From: an uncultured Atopobiaceae bacterium
Lineage (GTDB): Bacteria; Actinomycetota; Coriobacteriia; Coriobacteriales; Atopobiaceae
NCBI GenBank assembly: GCA_944321515.1
Contig: CALULO010000006.1
Span: 101,972-165,971, forward strand
DNA: 64,000 bases
Reading direction: 5' to 3'
Made by a program: the position numbers and the translations under genes
Notes under the pieces: generated by a model
The model's input: only the letters and a program-made list of their open reading frames with translations
Told to the model about the DNA's origin: nothing
The model's database searches: none
Part shown: piece by piece, positions 1-8,859 of the stretch
How positions within the stretch are numbered: position 1 is the first letter of the stretch
How the letters are laid out: each line of letters begins with the position of its first letter

Positions 1-2
1 CC

Positions 3-44
3 GACGAGGAGCTCGCCGAGATGCTCTCGCTGGTGCTCGAGTAG
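3..44 (+). CDS. C-terminal end of an upstream regulator (partial)
   Basis: Only the last 13 residues, ending EMLSLVLE, and a TAG stop are in the window. The gene lies 38 bp upstream of a YtrB-like ABC ATPase gene. In Firmicutes and Actinobacteria this position is usually held by a YtrA-type GntR repressor that controls the transporter. The GntR identity is inferred from context only; the visible residues carry no diagnostic motif. Confidence 0.45.
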   Translation, partial: DEELAEMLSLVLE

Positions 45-82
45 CGCCCGGAAGGGGCGCGGGACGAAGGGACGTGAACGCA

Positions 83-982
83 ATGACCACCAGCTCGGCC
101 GGCGTCCTCATCGAGGCGCGCGGGCTCACCAAGCACTACGACGGCTTCTCGCTCGAGGGCGTGGACCTCGCCGTGGGCGAGGGGGAGGTCGTGGGCCTTG
201 TCGGCCAGAACGGCGCCGGCAAGTCCACCACCATCAAGGCGCTGCTCGGCCTTATTGGGGTAGACGGGGGCGAGGGCTTTGTCCTGGGAACGCCGAGCGA
301 GGACCTTGCCCGCCCTGCCGGAGCCGCCACAAAGGAGCGCGTCGGCGTCGTCTTTGACACCGTCTCCCTGCCCGGGCACCTGCGCGTCTCGGACGTGGGG
401 CGAATCTACTCCTGCGCGTACGCCTCCTGGGACGCCGGCGGGTTCTCCCGGCTCACGCGGGAGCTTGGCCTTGCTGCCGAAAAGGCTGTGAAGGACCTTT
501 CCCGCGGCATGGGCATGAAGCTCAGCCTTGCCTGCGCCCTCTCGCACGGCCCGCAGGTCCTCATTCTAGACGAGGCGACGGCGGGCCTCGACCCCATGGC
601 GCGCGACGAGGCCCTCGAGCGTTTGCGAGACTTCGTGGCCGAGCCTGGCCATGCGATCCTCATGAGCAGCCACATCACGAGCGACCTCGAGCGCATCGCC
701 GACCGCATCGTGTGTATGGACGCCGGGCGCATCGTCTTTGACCTGCCCAGGGAGGCCATCACCGACGAGGCGGGCATCGCACGCTGCCGGGCGGCTGACC
801 TCGAGCGCGTGGCGGCGAGCGGCATTGTCCCCGAGCTGCGCTACCTGCGAAACGACTACGGCGTCGACGTTCTTGTCCCCGACCGCTTTGCGTTTGCGGA
901 GAGCTTCCCCGACATCCCCTGCGACCGCATGACCATAGACGACTACATGGCTCTCACCCTGAAGGGCGGTGTTCGGCAATGA
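83..982 (+). CDS. ABC transporter ATP-binding protein (YtrB-like)
   Basis: This is the nucleotide-binding subunit that powers the permease encoded next to it. It has a Walker A motif GQNGAGKST (residues 41-49), a signature region of the LSRGM type seen in YtrB/EcsA-like ATPases instead of LSGGQ, a Walker B LILDEATAGLDP and a switch histidine in SSHITSDLE. The ATG at 83 is chosen over the GTG at 74 because the GAAGGGA ribosome site lies about 11 nt from the ATG but only a few nt from the GTG. Its stop overlaps the next start by 4 nt (ATGA), so the two genes are translationally coupled. The substrate cannot be read from the sequence; cell-envelope stress or peptide export is typical of this subfamily. 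Confidence 0.85.
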   Translation: MTTSSAGVLIEARGLTKHYDGFSLEGVDLAVGEGEVVGLVGQNGAGKSTTIKALLGLIGVDGGEGFVLGTPSEDLARPAGAATKERVGVVFDTVSLPGHLRVSDVGRIYSCAYASWDAGGFSRLTRELGLAAEKAVKDLSRGMGMKLSLACALSHGPQVLILDEATAGLDPMARDEALERLRDFVAEPGHAILMSSHITSDLERIADRIVCMDAGRIVFDLPREAITDEAGIARCRAADLERVAASGIVPELRYLRNDYGVDVLVPDRFAFAESFPDIPCDRMTIDDYMALTLKGGVRQ

Positions 983-1704
983 AGCGTGCCTACCTCATCG
1001 AGCTTGCGATCTTCCGTGACTATGGCACCCAGCTCCTTGGGCTCGGCCTCCTCGTGGCCGTTCTCATCAGCGTGGGGATGCAGACCGCCCTTGCCGCACC
1101 TGCGGTTCTGAGCTGCATGTTCTTCATGATGGGCGCTATGGGCGCCGCGGCTTACGACGAGCAGAGCGGCTGGGGCCTCTTCCGCCTCACGATGCCGCTC
1201 TCACGACGCGACGTGGTGCTCGGCCGCTACGGGGCCATCGTGACGCTGGGGCTGGGCGGCATGGCGGCTGGCGTGGCCGTTGCCCTCGTGCTTGGGGCCG
1301 CCGCCTCGGCGGGGCTTCTTCCCGGCGGGCTCTCCGAGACGTTCCGGCTCGACGCCGACCTCATGAGGGTCATGGCCCTCGTGACCGCCTTCTGCCTGCT
1401 CATTGGGGCGACCGTGGCCTCCGTGGTCACGCCCGTCTACTTCAGGCTCGGCCAGACCAAGGCGACGCAGCTCCTGCCCACCGTCATCGTCATGCTCTTC
1501 GTGCTTCCCGTGGTGTTCCTCGGCAACAGCGGCCTGCTCGACGGCGGCCTGCCTGGGCTTGAGCTGGTCTCACGGCTCCTGGACCTCCTGGGGACCGCGC
1601 AGGGCACCGCGCTGGGGTGCGCGGCGATGGTGGCGCTCTCCGCGGCGCTCCTCTGTGTCTCCGCGGCGCTCTCCCTCAGGCTCTACGAGACCCGGGAGCT
1701 CTGA
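979..1704 (+). CDS. ABC-2 type transporter permease
   Basis: A 241-residue membrane protein with about six hydrophobic segments and the MPLSRRDVVLGRY element typical of ABC-2 permeases that pair with YtrB-like ATPases. It starts inside the stop codon of the ATPase gene (ATGA overlap), so it is almost certainly the membrane half of that transporter. Its 3' end overlaps the convergent MFS gene by 22 bp, leaving no room for a conventional terminator between them. The substrate is unknown. Confidence 0.8.
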   Translation: MKRAYLIELAIFRDYGTQLLGLGLLVAVLISVGMQTALAAPAVLSCMFFMMGAMGAAAYDEQSGWGLFRLTMPLSRRDVVLGRYGAIVTLGLGGMAAGVAVALVLGAAASAGLLPGGLSETFRLDADLMRVMALVTAFCLLIGATVASVVTPVYFRLGQTKATQLLPTVIVMLFVLPVVFLGNSGLLDGGLPGLELVSRLLDLLGTAQGTALGCAAMVALSAALLCVSAALSLRLYETREL

Positions 1705-2936
1705 CGCACGGGCCTGCGCCCGAGGGCCACGTCAAGGGCGACGAGGGCGCAGGCCACGAGCGAGAAGATTCCGCCGACGAGCCCCACGGACCCCAGGCCC
1801 GGCCCGCTCACGACTGCGCCGCCGACGGTCGTCCCGAAGGCGATTCCGATGTTGAACGACATGGGCTCGAGCGAGCTGGCAAGCGTGAGGGCCTTGGGGT
1901 GCCGCTGGCGGGCGATGCGCATGAACAGCGTGACGCAGGGCACCGAGACCACGTACATGCTGAGGCCGATGAGCAGGACCGGGGCAAGCGCCGTCGGCAT
2001 GGAGGTCCCCACGAGCCAGAGCGCCAGCAGCAGGGCGGCCTGGACGATGAAGGAGGGGACCAGGGCGCGCAGGCCAAAGCGGGAGTCCACCCAGCCGGAG
2101 AGCAGGTTGGAGAAGAAGCACACCACGCCGTAGGCCATCAGGACGGCGCTCGTGCTGACCGCGTCCATGCCGAGGAAGCTCTCGAGGTAGGGGCTCACGT
2201 ACCCGTAGAAGACGTAGACCGACCCCACGCCAAAGACAAAGACGGCCATGGTGCAGAGCGCCTGGGGCTCAAGGAGGATGGCGGCCTGCTCACGCGCCGT
2301 GGCGGGCTCGTCGGTGTTTCCGGAGCGGGGCAGCACGAGCACGAGGGACACACCGACGACGAGGGAGAAGACAAGCGTGGCGTCCATCACGGCGTGCCAG
2401 CCGACCGTCTCGGCGAGCATCTTGCCTGCGGACGTGGCCACCACCATGGCGACGGAGAACGCCGCATAGACCACCGACACGACGAGCGACGTGCTCCCCG
2501 CCCCCACGAGCTCCGGGATGAAGGTGACTCCCACCGCCAGGAAGGCGCCGCAGACGGCCCCGAGCATGACGCGCGAGGCGAGAAGGACCTCGAAGGTGGG
2601 GGAGAGCGCCATGGCCAGGTTGGCGAGGGCGAAGATGACCGCATAGGTGACGAGCAGGGTGAAGCGGCGGAAACGGCCGGTTGCAACGGCGAGCAGTGGT
2701 GTGCACACGGCATAGGTGATGGAGAAGCAGCTGATGAGCTCGCCCACACGGGCAAGGCTCACGTTGAAGGCCTCGGAGAGCTCGGGCTCGATTCCAATGA
2801 CGGCGAACTCCGAGGCACCAAGCGAGAAGCCCAGCAGGACGAGAAGCGCCACGCACAGGCGCGCATGTCCGGGAGAGACGTGCGACGCCCCCTCGCCCTT
2901 CTCGTCGGTTGTTGTCTTGTCGATGCTGGTGCTCAT
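1683..2936 (-). CDS. MFS transporter, probable drug or metabolite exporter
   Basis: A 417-residue protein with twelve predicted transmembrane segments after a short hydrophilic N-terminus (STSIDKTTTDEKGEG). The first segment, LLGFSLGASEFAVIGIEPELS, resembles the AraJ/CmlA-type DHA1 efflux family, and a loop motif GRFRRFT follows TM2. It is convergent with the ABC permease and divergent from the interrupted XRE regulator at 3213, which could control it, although no operator was recognised between them. The substrate cannot be assigned. Confidence 0.8.
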   Translation of the reverse strand: MSTSIDKTTTDEKGEGASHVSPGHARLCVALLVLLGFSLGASEFAVIGIEPELSEAFNVSLARVGELISCFSITYAVCTPLLAVATGRFRRFTLLVTYAVIFALANLAMALSPTFEVLLASRVMLGAVCGAFLAVGVTFIPELVGAGSTSLVVSVVYAAFSVAMVVATSAGKMLAETVGWHAVMDATLVFSLVVGVSLVLVLPRSGNTDEPATAREQAAILLEPQALCTMAVFVFGVGSVYVFYGYVSPYLESFLGMDAVSTSAVLMAYGVVCFFSNLLSGWVDSRFGLRALVPSFIVQAALLLALWLVGTSMPTALAPVLLIGLSMYVVSVPCVTLFMRIARQRHPKALTLASSLEPMSFNIGIAFGTTVGGAVVSGPGLGSVGLVGGIFSLVACALVALDVALGRRPVRQSSRVS

Positions 2937-3212
2937 GTTTTCGCTCGCTCTCTCGTGGGGGATTCCGCGCGACAGTCTAGCGCAAGCACCGTGGAGGGGG
3001 CGTACTGGGACCTCAGCTGTAACGTACGGCCGAGGTCCCTCAGGCGCTGGAGATCACTGTGTTTTCCCAGCTCAGGGGCATGTAAAGAACTCTTGACAGG
3101 CGATTCACGCCCAGAGGGGCCCGATGTCGGGAACCATTGATGGTACGATGCGTCGCGATGCGGCATGGTCTGGCCCGTAGGGGCCGCGCCGAGGCGATGG
3201 GAGAGAAAGGGC
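2937..3212. other. Divergent intergenic region
   Basis: 276 bp between the MFS exporter (minus) and the XRE regulator (plus). It should hold promoters for both genes, but I see no convincing -10/-35 pair or palindromic operator. Overlapping reading frames here are short and lack ribosome sites. Confidence 0.4.
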
Positions 3213-3325
3213 ATGGAGATCGGGGCACGCATACGCGAGCGCCGCACGGCGGCGGGGATGTCGCAGGACGACCTCGCGGCCCGGGTGTACGTGAGCCGCC
3301 AGACGATCAGCTCCTGGGAGAACGG
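3213..3325 (+). pseudogene. 5' half of an XRE-family regulator split by element 1
   Basis: Codons 1-37 encode MEIGARIRERR followed by a complete XRE helix-turn-helix (MSQDDLAARVYVSRQTISSWEN). The frame then leaves the family pattern and runs through element sequence to a stop at 3372-3374, so a 53-residue chimeric peptide could still be made. The missing part (KTYPDVQSLLLLSEIFGVTVDSL) is found in frame 19 kb away at 22470. A ribosome site GAGAGAAAGG precedes the ATG at 3213. The intact protein would have 209 residues, with a membrane-spanning C-terminal half. Confidence 0.85.
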
Positions 3326-3330
3326 CGTCA
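3318..3330 (+). other. attL of element 1
   Basis: The host codons GAG AAC GG are followed directly by element sequence (CGTCAGG). The GG at 3324-3325 is the only dinucleotide that restores the XRE frame when joined to the right end. Large serine recombinases use a 2-bp central crossover dinucleotide, which fits this. Confidence 0.7.
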
Positions 3331-3422
3331 GGCAAAATGGTCTTACAGGGTTTTGCCCTGCGACGATACACTGATGATACAGTGAGACGATACGTGGTAA
3401 CAGCGAAAAGTTGAAAACTCGC

Positions 3423-3451
3423 TTGTTTGCCGACGCAAACTGACCTAGAAT
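3423..3451 (+). promoter_or_regulatory. Probable promoter of the element 1 replication operon
   Basis: TTGTTT (3423-3428) and TAGAAT (3446-3451) are 17 bp apart, a good sigma-70-type pair. Transcription would start near 3458, giving a leader of about 200 nt that ends in the hairpin at 3597-3653 before the HTH gene. Element 3 has the equivalent promoter (TTGACT/TAGAAT) at the same relative position. Confidence 0.6.
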
Positions 3452-3596
3452 AAAGATGTGCGACAAGGCGTCCGTGCAACCACGCACGCGCGGGCGTATC
3501 ACATTGCGGTGGACCCGGACATTAGGTTAACCGGGCACAGCGCACCCGGGCGCGGGTGCTGCCTCTAAGAAGTCGCACGTATCGAGTCGAACTGCC

Positions 3597-3653
3597 CGCC
3601 CTCTCGAGAATCTGGCGAGTCCGCTCACGCGGACCTGATTCTCGAGGAGGGCG
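3597..3653 (+). promoter_or_regulatory. Two-tier leader hairpin enclosing the Shine-Dalgarno
   Basis: The outer stem pairs CGCCCTCTCGAGAATC (3597-3612) with GATTCTCGAGGAGGGCG (3637-3653) with one bulge. An inner stem GTCCGC-TCAC-GCGGAC is nested inside. The Shine-Dalgarno GGAGGG (3646-3651) lies in the 3' arm, 8 nt before the ATG at 3660, and TTTTT follows the stem. It could act as a translational lock, an attenuator, or both. The same architecture precedes the small HTH genes of elements 2 and 3. Confidence 0.65.
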
Positions 3654-3659
3654 TTTTTC

Positions 3660-3959
3660 ATGGCCATTCCCATCACACCGACCGAGGACGTCGAGTACGT
3701 TTCGCCGACTGAGGCGAGCGAGCGTGGCTACGGTTCGCGCGCGTCCATCCACCGCTGGGCACAGGAGGGCTCGATCCGCTCGATCACAGTGGCGGGTCGC
3801 CTCAGGGTCTGCGCCGAGGACTGCGAGGCCCGCATGCGCGAGAACCGCGTGATCCAGCCTCGCCGAGCCTACAACGCCGTCGCACAGCGCCTGGCGAAGG
3901 TGGCGCCCGCGTTCACCCCCGAACAGAAGAAGCAGCTCGTCGAGCTGCTTTCGAACTAG
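3660..3959 (+). CDS. Small HTH protein, first gene of the replication operon
   Basis: A 99-residue protein with a MerR/excisionase-like winged helix in its first half (SPTEASERGYGSRASIHRWAQEGSIRS) and a short helical tail ending TPEQKKQLVELLSN. It matches the element 2 protein at 41289-41594 in both halves (SRxxxxRWAxxGSxRS; a conserved AR; a tail of AxxxAPAxTxxQ type). It is the first gene after the leader hairpin and sits 17 bp upstream of the helicase-primase gene. It is probably an autoregulator or origin-binding factor; a recombination directionality factor is an alternative. Confidence 0.7.
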   Translation: MAIPITPTEDVEYVSPTEASERGYGSRASIHRWAQEGSIRSITVAGRLRVCAEDCEARMRENRVIQPRRAYNAVAQRLAKVAPAFTPEQKKQLVELLSN

Positions 3960-3976
3960 GGAGGCGGGTGATTCAC

Positions 3977-6900
3977 ATGTCTGACGAGAAGTTTCTGAGC
4001 GCGCAGAGGCCGCCCGAAATGGAAGAGGCCGCCCCCGCGCCTGCCAGCGAAATGGGAACGGCCAACACTTCCTCTGAAGTCACCGACAATATTACCATGT
4101 CGTATGGTGACGGTCAAGCTATAACCGAAGAGCATATCAACGAAATCCCGGCTCAGGAGGGCGTGGCAGCGCCCGAGGGCGGAGCCGGGGACCAGGCCCC
4201 CGTCGCGCCCTCGCGCGCGGTGTCGGTCGACCGCGACCGCCACGCGATGATGTTCGCGCGCTCCCTGCCCGAGCTCAGGCGCGCCGTCGCGAGCCACATC
4301 GCTACGGTCGTCGCGAGGCCGGGCGTGAGGGTCTTCGACGAGCTCATCGGGGCGGAGCCGGGCGAGTTCGGCGGCCCCGACGGCGTGGCGTCCCCCGCTG
4401 ACTTGACGAACAGCCTCGCCCTCGTGGCCTCCGCGTTCACGAGCGAGCTCGAGCGCTGGACCGAGATCTGCAACGACCGGCGGCTCGTGAGCGTCGGGAG
4501 CAACGCCGAGAGGTCCCGCCGCCGCTGGAAGTACGACTACACCGGCCCCAACGGCATCGAGGGCGCCATCATGCTCCTGGGCTGGCACGCCAACCCCGAG
4601 AACGGCAAGCTCGTCATGGTCGCGGCGCCCACGCAGGGCTCCGACGAGATCTCCGAGGACGCCGCCGCGCAGGGCTACCTGTGGCACTTCAACGCGACAC
4701 GCCACATGTGGGAGATGGCCGAGCTCGCCGACGGCCCGAACGTGATCGGCTACATTCGCCACGCCTTCGACGAGCTGTGCTTCGGGAAGGGAGACCGTCA
4801 GTTCAAGGAGTTCAGGGCCTACGTGCGCAACCACGTCGAGGTCGTGAACGTCGAGGCCATGATCAAGGCCGGCGAGGTCGATCCGTGCCTTTCGATCACG
4901 AACGGCGGCGCGAAGATCTGGAATCGCAAGACCTTCGAACTCAGCGACCCGACGGGCGACGTCCGCGAGCTCGCGTACAAGAAGACGGCCTTCGGCGTCA
5001 ACATGGAGGATGACGGCACGGGGCATGCGGTCGTCGTGGACGAGCCGGAGTGGGACTTCCCCGATACCGATGGCAACATGCAGCACATCCGCGCGAGCGA
5101 GCTGTTCGCGAACATGTTCGACGAGCGTGACCGCGAGGACGGCGTGGCCATGGTCTGGCAGGTCCTCGAGCAGTTCGTTAATCGGTCGTTCACGGACCGC
5201 ACGAGCCCTTACCTTTTCGGCCCGGCGGGCGCGGGCAAGTCGTTCATCGTGCGCACGTGCCAGAGCCTCTGCGGCGGCGACTTCGCCGAGCTCTCGCTCG
5301 GCGACTTCGGGAACGACAAGGCCGTGGCGACGATCCCCGGCAAGGCAGCCGTCATCGGCGAGGACAACGCGCCCGACGAGAAGATCAAGGGCACGGGCAC
5401 GCGGCGATTCAAGAATGCCGTCGACCAGGGCACCGTCTCGGTCGATCCGCTCTACGAGACTCGCAAGAAGTTCGTGACCCACGCCTCGTTCATCCAGGCT
5501 GGCAACCAGAGGCCGCGCACGGACGACCGCTCCGGCGCCGTGGCGTCGCGCCTCGTCATCTGCCCGTTTACGAAGAGCTTCTACCAGGACGAGACGCACA
5601 ACGAGCACGTCACCGGCGAGCTCCCGGACGACCCCGAATGGAAGCGCTGGGCCGCCCAGCAGTCGGCCATCCGCTGCAACGGCCTGTTCGGCCACTACGA
5701 CATCGAGGGCAACCGCGTCCTCAAGCAGGCTCACGACGAGTTCGTGGACGCCAACGACTACGTGCGTCTCTTCATGCGTCAGCTCGCCGCCGAGCTCGAC
5801 GAGGCCAGCGTGGACTGCGTGCCGATGCCGGCGCTCCACGAGGCGTTCAAGGAGTATTTCAAGGAGAAGATTTCCCAGCGGGGCGCGTCGGCCTCCTTCG
5901 ACGGCGAGTTCAAGCTGTCGCTCGTCCAGATTGCCGACGAGCTGGGCTGGGAGGCTGAGCTGGACGAGCGCGGCCAGTGGAAGACCTCGACGCTACGCCG
6001 GGGCTTCTTCGAGCCCGAGCGCCTGCACGGCGTGCTCGCGCGCTACACCACCACGCGCGGCCACGACTGCGACGGCCAGGTCATCTATTCCAATCAGCGG
6101 CTCATGCGCTGGGTGAACGGCCAGGAGCTCACGGGCGACGCCCTGAACGGCTCGAAGGGTCTGCGCTACCGCTCCGTGCGCGGCGTGCTCTACCGCCGTT
6201 CGGCGCTCGAGCGCTACGAGGAGGACGGCGTCACCCCCGCTCAGGCCCACCTCGCCGAGCGCGCCGAGGAGCACGCGCGCGACTGGGCGCGAGCCACCGA
6301 CGAGGGAAAGAAGGCCTACGATCGCTTCGTCAGCAGCCTGCTCGGCTACGGCTTCGGCTCCACGGCTCCCGACTTCGGCGACTTCGCCTCCTTCGGCGCC
6401 GACTTCGAGGGCACGGCCCGGGGCACCTACGGTGAGGCGCTGTCGGAGACCGGCCTGCCCTACCTGGTGCCGACCTATTGCGAGTGGTTCGAGCAGGGCT
6501 GTCCCAGCGAGGTCGTGGGCGGCAACAGCGTCGCGCCCACGATCAGCTACATGCAGGTAATTGGCGTTCTTGTTGGCCGCACGCGCTCCCGCGTCATCAT
6601 CCGCGACACGCGTGCGCATTTCGAGGCCTATCTCTCGCCCTACGACCCCGACGACGACCCGACGCCCGGCCCCGGTGGCACCCCGACCTCGTCGGACGCC
6701 CCCGAGGACGTGAAAACGCCCGACGAAACCGCAGCTCAGGGCACGTGCGACGCCTCAGCGCCCGCTGACGGCGCGCACGAGGCCCCCGCGCCCTCGGGTG
6801 AGGACCCGGCCACGAACGGGCCGTCAGCGCCCGCTGAGACGCCCGTTTCGGCCGCGCCTGCGGCCGTGGAGGGCGGTGACGCGGCCGAGGAGGCCCCGGG

Positions 6901-7111
6901 CGCGCCCGATCCGGGCTACGAGGCGTTCCGTCGGCACGCCGAGGGCGCCGTGGAGCACTCGGGCGGCTACGTGATTTACGACGGCGGGCCCGAGGGCGCG
7001 ATGGTTTGCTGCGAGGTGATTCCCGATGACGAGTGGGCCGCCTACGGCCGGCCGGTGAAGCTTCGCGGCACGGTCGAGGTCGACGGCGAGAGGTTGCCGC
7101 TGATCGACTGA
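3977..7111 (+). CDS. SF3/D5-like helicase-primase replication protein
   Basis: A 1044-residue protein with a superfamily 3 helicase core: Walker A GPAGAGKS (residues 415-422), a Walker B region AAVIGEDNAPDEK, a sensor-1-like HASFIQAGNQRPR and an arginine-finger region VASRLVICPF. The D5-type layout is known from phage and plasmid helicase-primases. The N-terminal 400 residues have no motif I can name with certainty and may hold a primase. A Pro/Ala-rich linker near residues 890-980 joins a small C-terminal domain. The ATG at 3977 is preferred because GGAGG precedes it by 12 nt, against 3 nt for the GTG at 3968. It occupies the replicase slot that holds a piPolB in elements 2 and 3. Confidence 0.8.
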   Translation: MSDEKFLSAQRPPEMEEAAPAPASEMGTANTSSEVTDNITMSYGDGQAITEEHINEIPAQEGVAAPEGGAGDQAPVAPSRAVSVDRDRHAMMFARSLPELRRAVASHIATVVARPGVRVFDELIGAEPGEFGGPDGVASPADLTNSLALVASAFTSELERWTEICNDRRLVSVGSNAERSRRRWKYDYTGPNGIEGAIMLLGWHANPENGKLVMVAAPTQGSDEISEDAAAQGYLWHFNATRHMWEMAELADGPNVIGYIRHAFDELCFGKGDRQFKEFRAYVRNHVEVVNVEAMIKAGEVDPCLSITNGGAKIWNRKTFELSDPTGDVRELAYKKTAFGVNMEDDGTGHAVVVDEPEWDFPDTDGNMQHIRASELFANMFDERDREDGVAMVWQVLEQFVNRSFTDRTSPYLFGPAGAGKSFIVRTCQSLCGGDFAELSLGDFGNDKAVATIPGKAAVIGEDNAPDEKIKGTGTRRFKNAVDQGTVSVDPLYETRKKFVTHASFIQAGNQRPRTDDRSGAVASRLVICPFTKSFYQDETHNEHVTGELPDDPEWKRWAAQQSAIRCNGLFGHYDIEGNRVLKQAHDEFVDANDYVRLFMRQLAAELDEASVDCVPMPALHEAFKEYFKEKISQRGASASFDGEFKLSLVQIADELGWEAELDERGQWKTSTLRRGFFEPERLHGVLARYTTTRGHDCDGQVIYSNQRLMRWVNGQELTGDALNGSKGLRYRSVRGVLYRRSALERYEEDGVTPAQAHLAERAEEHARDWARATDEGKKAYDRFVSSLLGYGFGSTAPDFGDFASFGADFEGTARGTYGEALSETGLPYLVPTYCEWFEQGCPSEVVGGNSVAPTISYMQVIGVLVGRTRSRVIIRDTRAHFEAYLSPYDPDDDPTPGPGGTPTSSDAPEDVKTPDETAAQGTCDASAPADGAHEAPAPSGEDPATNGPSAPAETPVSAAPAAVEGGDAAEEAPGAPDPGYEAFRRHAEGAVEHSGGYVIYDGGPEGAMVCCEVIPDDEWAAYGRPVKLRGTVEVDGERLPLID

Positions 7112-7161
7112 GAGGCGGCCGTGCATTGACTGGACGAGATTACGAACGAGAGGAGTTAATC

Positions 7162-7554
7162 GTGAGTGGTGAGTTTGAGGAGCCGCACTATCGTACGTCA
7201 GTACACGCCCTTGAAGAGCGTGACGAATGTCTTAGTTTGCTCAACGGATGGGCCGACGACCTCTTCCATTTGGGAAACAATGACGCGTCGGTCCGCTGGT
7301 TTATTCGAAGCGCCCTCGCTGATGGGCGGACACCGACCATTTGCGATGTCGAAGGGTGGGTCCGGCATTACTACACGGCGATCACGCCCATCGAAGGCCA
7401 GTACTGCGACGGCACCGCCTGTAGCGAAGAAGAGCGCAACTGCCATGAGTGTCTTGGCGGCATGGCCGTTGAGAGCCACTGCTTCCTGTCCGAGTGGTTC
7501 ATACGCAAGTTCGCCGAGCGCCTCTGCAAGGAAGAGGGCATCGCAGTCGAGTGA
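7162..7554 (+). CDS. Conserved Cys-rich small protein ending GIAVE
   Basis: A 130-residue acidic protein of unknown function that starts at GTG 7162 after GAGAGGAG. Its C-terminal half has a cysteine cluster (CDGTACSEEERNCHEC, then HC) and ends RLCKEEGIAVE. Element 3 has a clear relative at 48947-49276 ending RFCEEFGIAVE, with the same order of cysteines and also placed directly after the replicase gene. The cysteine spacing suggests a metal site. Conserved position suggests a role in replication or mobilization of the element. Confidence 0.7.
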   Translation: MSGEFEEPHYRTSVHALEERDECLSLLNGWADDLFHLGNNDASVRWFIRSALADGRTPTICDVEGWVRHYYTAITPIEGQYCDGTACSEEERNCHECLGGMAVESHCFLSEWFIRKFAERLCKEEGIAVE

Positions 7555-7675
7555 CGACCCCGCAGGTCTCACGACCTGCGTGTCGATACGTCCGTTGCGG
7601 GGCCCGCGCTGCGTCGCGCGGCCCCGCCGGCGGGCGGTGAGCGAGACGAAACGACCTCAAGGGAGTGATCGAACG

Positions 7676-8149
7676 ATGAGCGAGGAGATACACGAGGGCC
7701 CGTGGACCGCGTCACCGGACGCGACGGCGATGAAGCTCGTGGAGCTGCACCGTCGCAGCATCGAGGACGAGCCCATACCGCCCGACGCGATGGGCTACGA
7801 GGAGTTCTGCGAGCTGTGCGAGCGCGTGAACGACGAGCGGTTCCACGCGGCGGTCGCCGCAACCGGTTTCAACGGGTACAGCGGCGACCCGCTCGACCCG
7901 GAGGTGCTCGAGGTCGAGGCGGTCTACCACGCGGCGTGCGAGCTCTTGGCGCGCTTCGTCGCGGACGAGGACGGGTGCGGCAGCGGGCTCGAAGCCGCGC
8001 TGCACCTCATCCGCCGTGAGAACGAGACGTGCGACGAGCATCTGGTCGTCGGGACGATGTGCGACGGCGAGTTCCGCGCGCTCGAGGGCTTCGGTTCCCT
8101 CGAAGCCGGGAAGCACGACGGCGAGCCCGCTAACGAAACGAACGAGTAG
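7676..8149 (+). CDS. Hypothetical acidic protein in the mobilization operon
   Basis: 157 residues, strongly acidic and mostly helical in appearance, with no motif I recognise. The ATG at 7676 is preceded by GGGAGTGATCGAACG, and the same GGAGTGAnCGAACG string precedes the next gene, so the two ribosome sites look duplicated. It lies between the Cys-rich protein and the coiled-coil gene, all on the plus strand, probably in one operon with the relaxase. Elements 2 and 3 have no obvious relative. Confidence 0.6.
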   Translation: MSEEIHEGPWTASPDATAMKLVELHRRSIEDEPIPPDAMGYEEFCELCERVNDERFHAAVAATGFNGYSGDPLDPEVLEVEAVYHAACELLARFVADEDGCGSGLEAALHLIRRENETCDEHLVVGTMCDGEFRALEGFGSLEAGKHDGEPANETNE

Positions 8150-8163
8150 GGAGTGAGCGAACG

Positions 8164-8589
8164 ATGAGTGAGATCAGGATCGACGGCGCGGCGGGTGCGA
8201 AGCTCGCGCAGATGCTCGAGGCGGCGACGCCCGAGCGCGTGGGCGAGCTGAGCGGCAGGGTCGCCGAGGCCGACGCGGAGGTCGAGCTCATGCTCGAGCG
8301 CAAGGCGGCCGCCGAGGCGAAGGCGAGGCGGGCCCGCGCCCGCTACGCCGCCGCGGTCAAGGCGCGCGACGAGCTCGCGCTCGAGCTCGCGATGACCGCG
8401 AAGCTCGCCGGCGTCGACCTCGCGGTCGGCTCCGAGCCGGTCCCGGGCGCGGTGAGCGGACGGGACGCGGCGGGCGGGCCTGCGGGCGGCGAGGGCGCGG
8501 ACGAGGCTCCCGCCGAGACCGCGACCGCGCGCCCGCAGGGGGCGGGAGCGCCCGGACCCGTCGTCGGGGACGGGGGCCTCCCGCGCTAG
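8164..8589 (+). CDS. Short coiled-coil protein upstream of the relaxase
   Basis: 141 residues: an Arg/Glu/Ala-rich coiled coil (about residues 15-85) and a low-complexity Gly/Ala/Pro tail. Elements 2 (36674-36970) and 3 (49304-49621) have different but similar coiled-coil proteins at the same place, just before the oriT candidate and relaxase gene. A MobC-like accessory role at oriT is an inference from position and size only. Confidence 0.55.
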   Translation: MSEIRIDGAAGAKLAQMLEAATPERVGELSGRVAEADAEVELMLERKAAAEAKARRARARYAAAVKARDELALELAMTAKLAGVDLAVGSEPVPGAVSGRDAAGGPAGGEGADEAPAETATARPQGAGAPGPVVGDGGLPR

Positions 8590-8682
8590 GCAGGGTGCCG
8601 CCCCGCCCTCATGGGCGGGCGCACCCGGCCCAGCCGCGACCGGCGAGCGCACATGCGCGAGGCCGGGCGGCGGCGCAAGCGC

Positions 8683-8779
8683 GGGGCCGGAGGCCCCGCT
8701 CCCCCGAATGGGCCCAAAGGGGTTTTGGCTCCTGCCAAAACCACCTTTGGGCGAGTTTCTGCGCTCCGCGCCGAAACTC
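8683..8779 (+). other. Candidate oriT: inverted repeats upstream of the relaxase
   Basis: Within the 270-bp gap before the relaxase gene there are three hairpins: GGGGCC-GGA-GGCCCC (8683-8697), a 41-nt repeat whose arms begin GCCCAAAGG and end CCTTTGGGC (8712-8752, loop TCCT), and GAGTTTC/GAAACTC (8753-8779). MobV-type oriTs are inverted repeats just upstream of the relaxase gene. Element 2 has a related GCCCAtaGGGGTTTT repeat in the matching gap. The nick site is not identifiable. Confidence 0.5.
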
Positions 8780-8859
8780 GGGAACCGAGGCCATCAGGCC
8801 GCAGGCACACGGCGCGCAGATTCGCGCCGGATAGATTGACAGAAAGGGGGTGCGCCGAC

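Noticed and set aside
1617..3140. Long plus-strand frame opposite the MFS gene
   Set aside because: Composition is Gly/Asp/His/Arg-rich, no recognisable domain, and it covers a clear membrane transporter on the minus strand.
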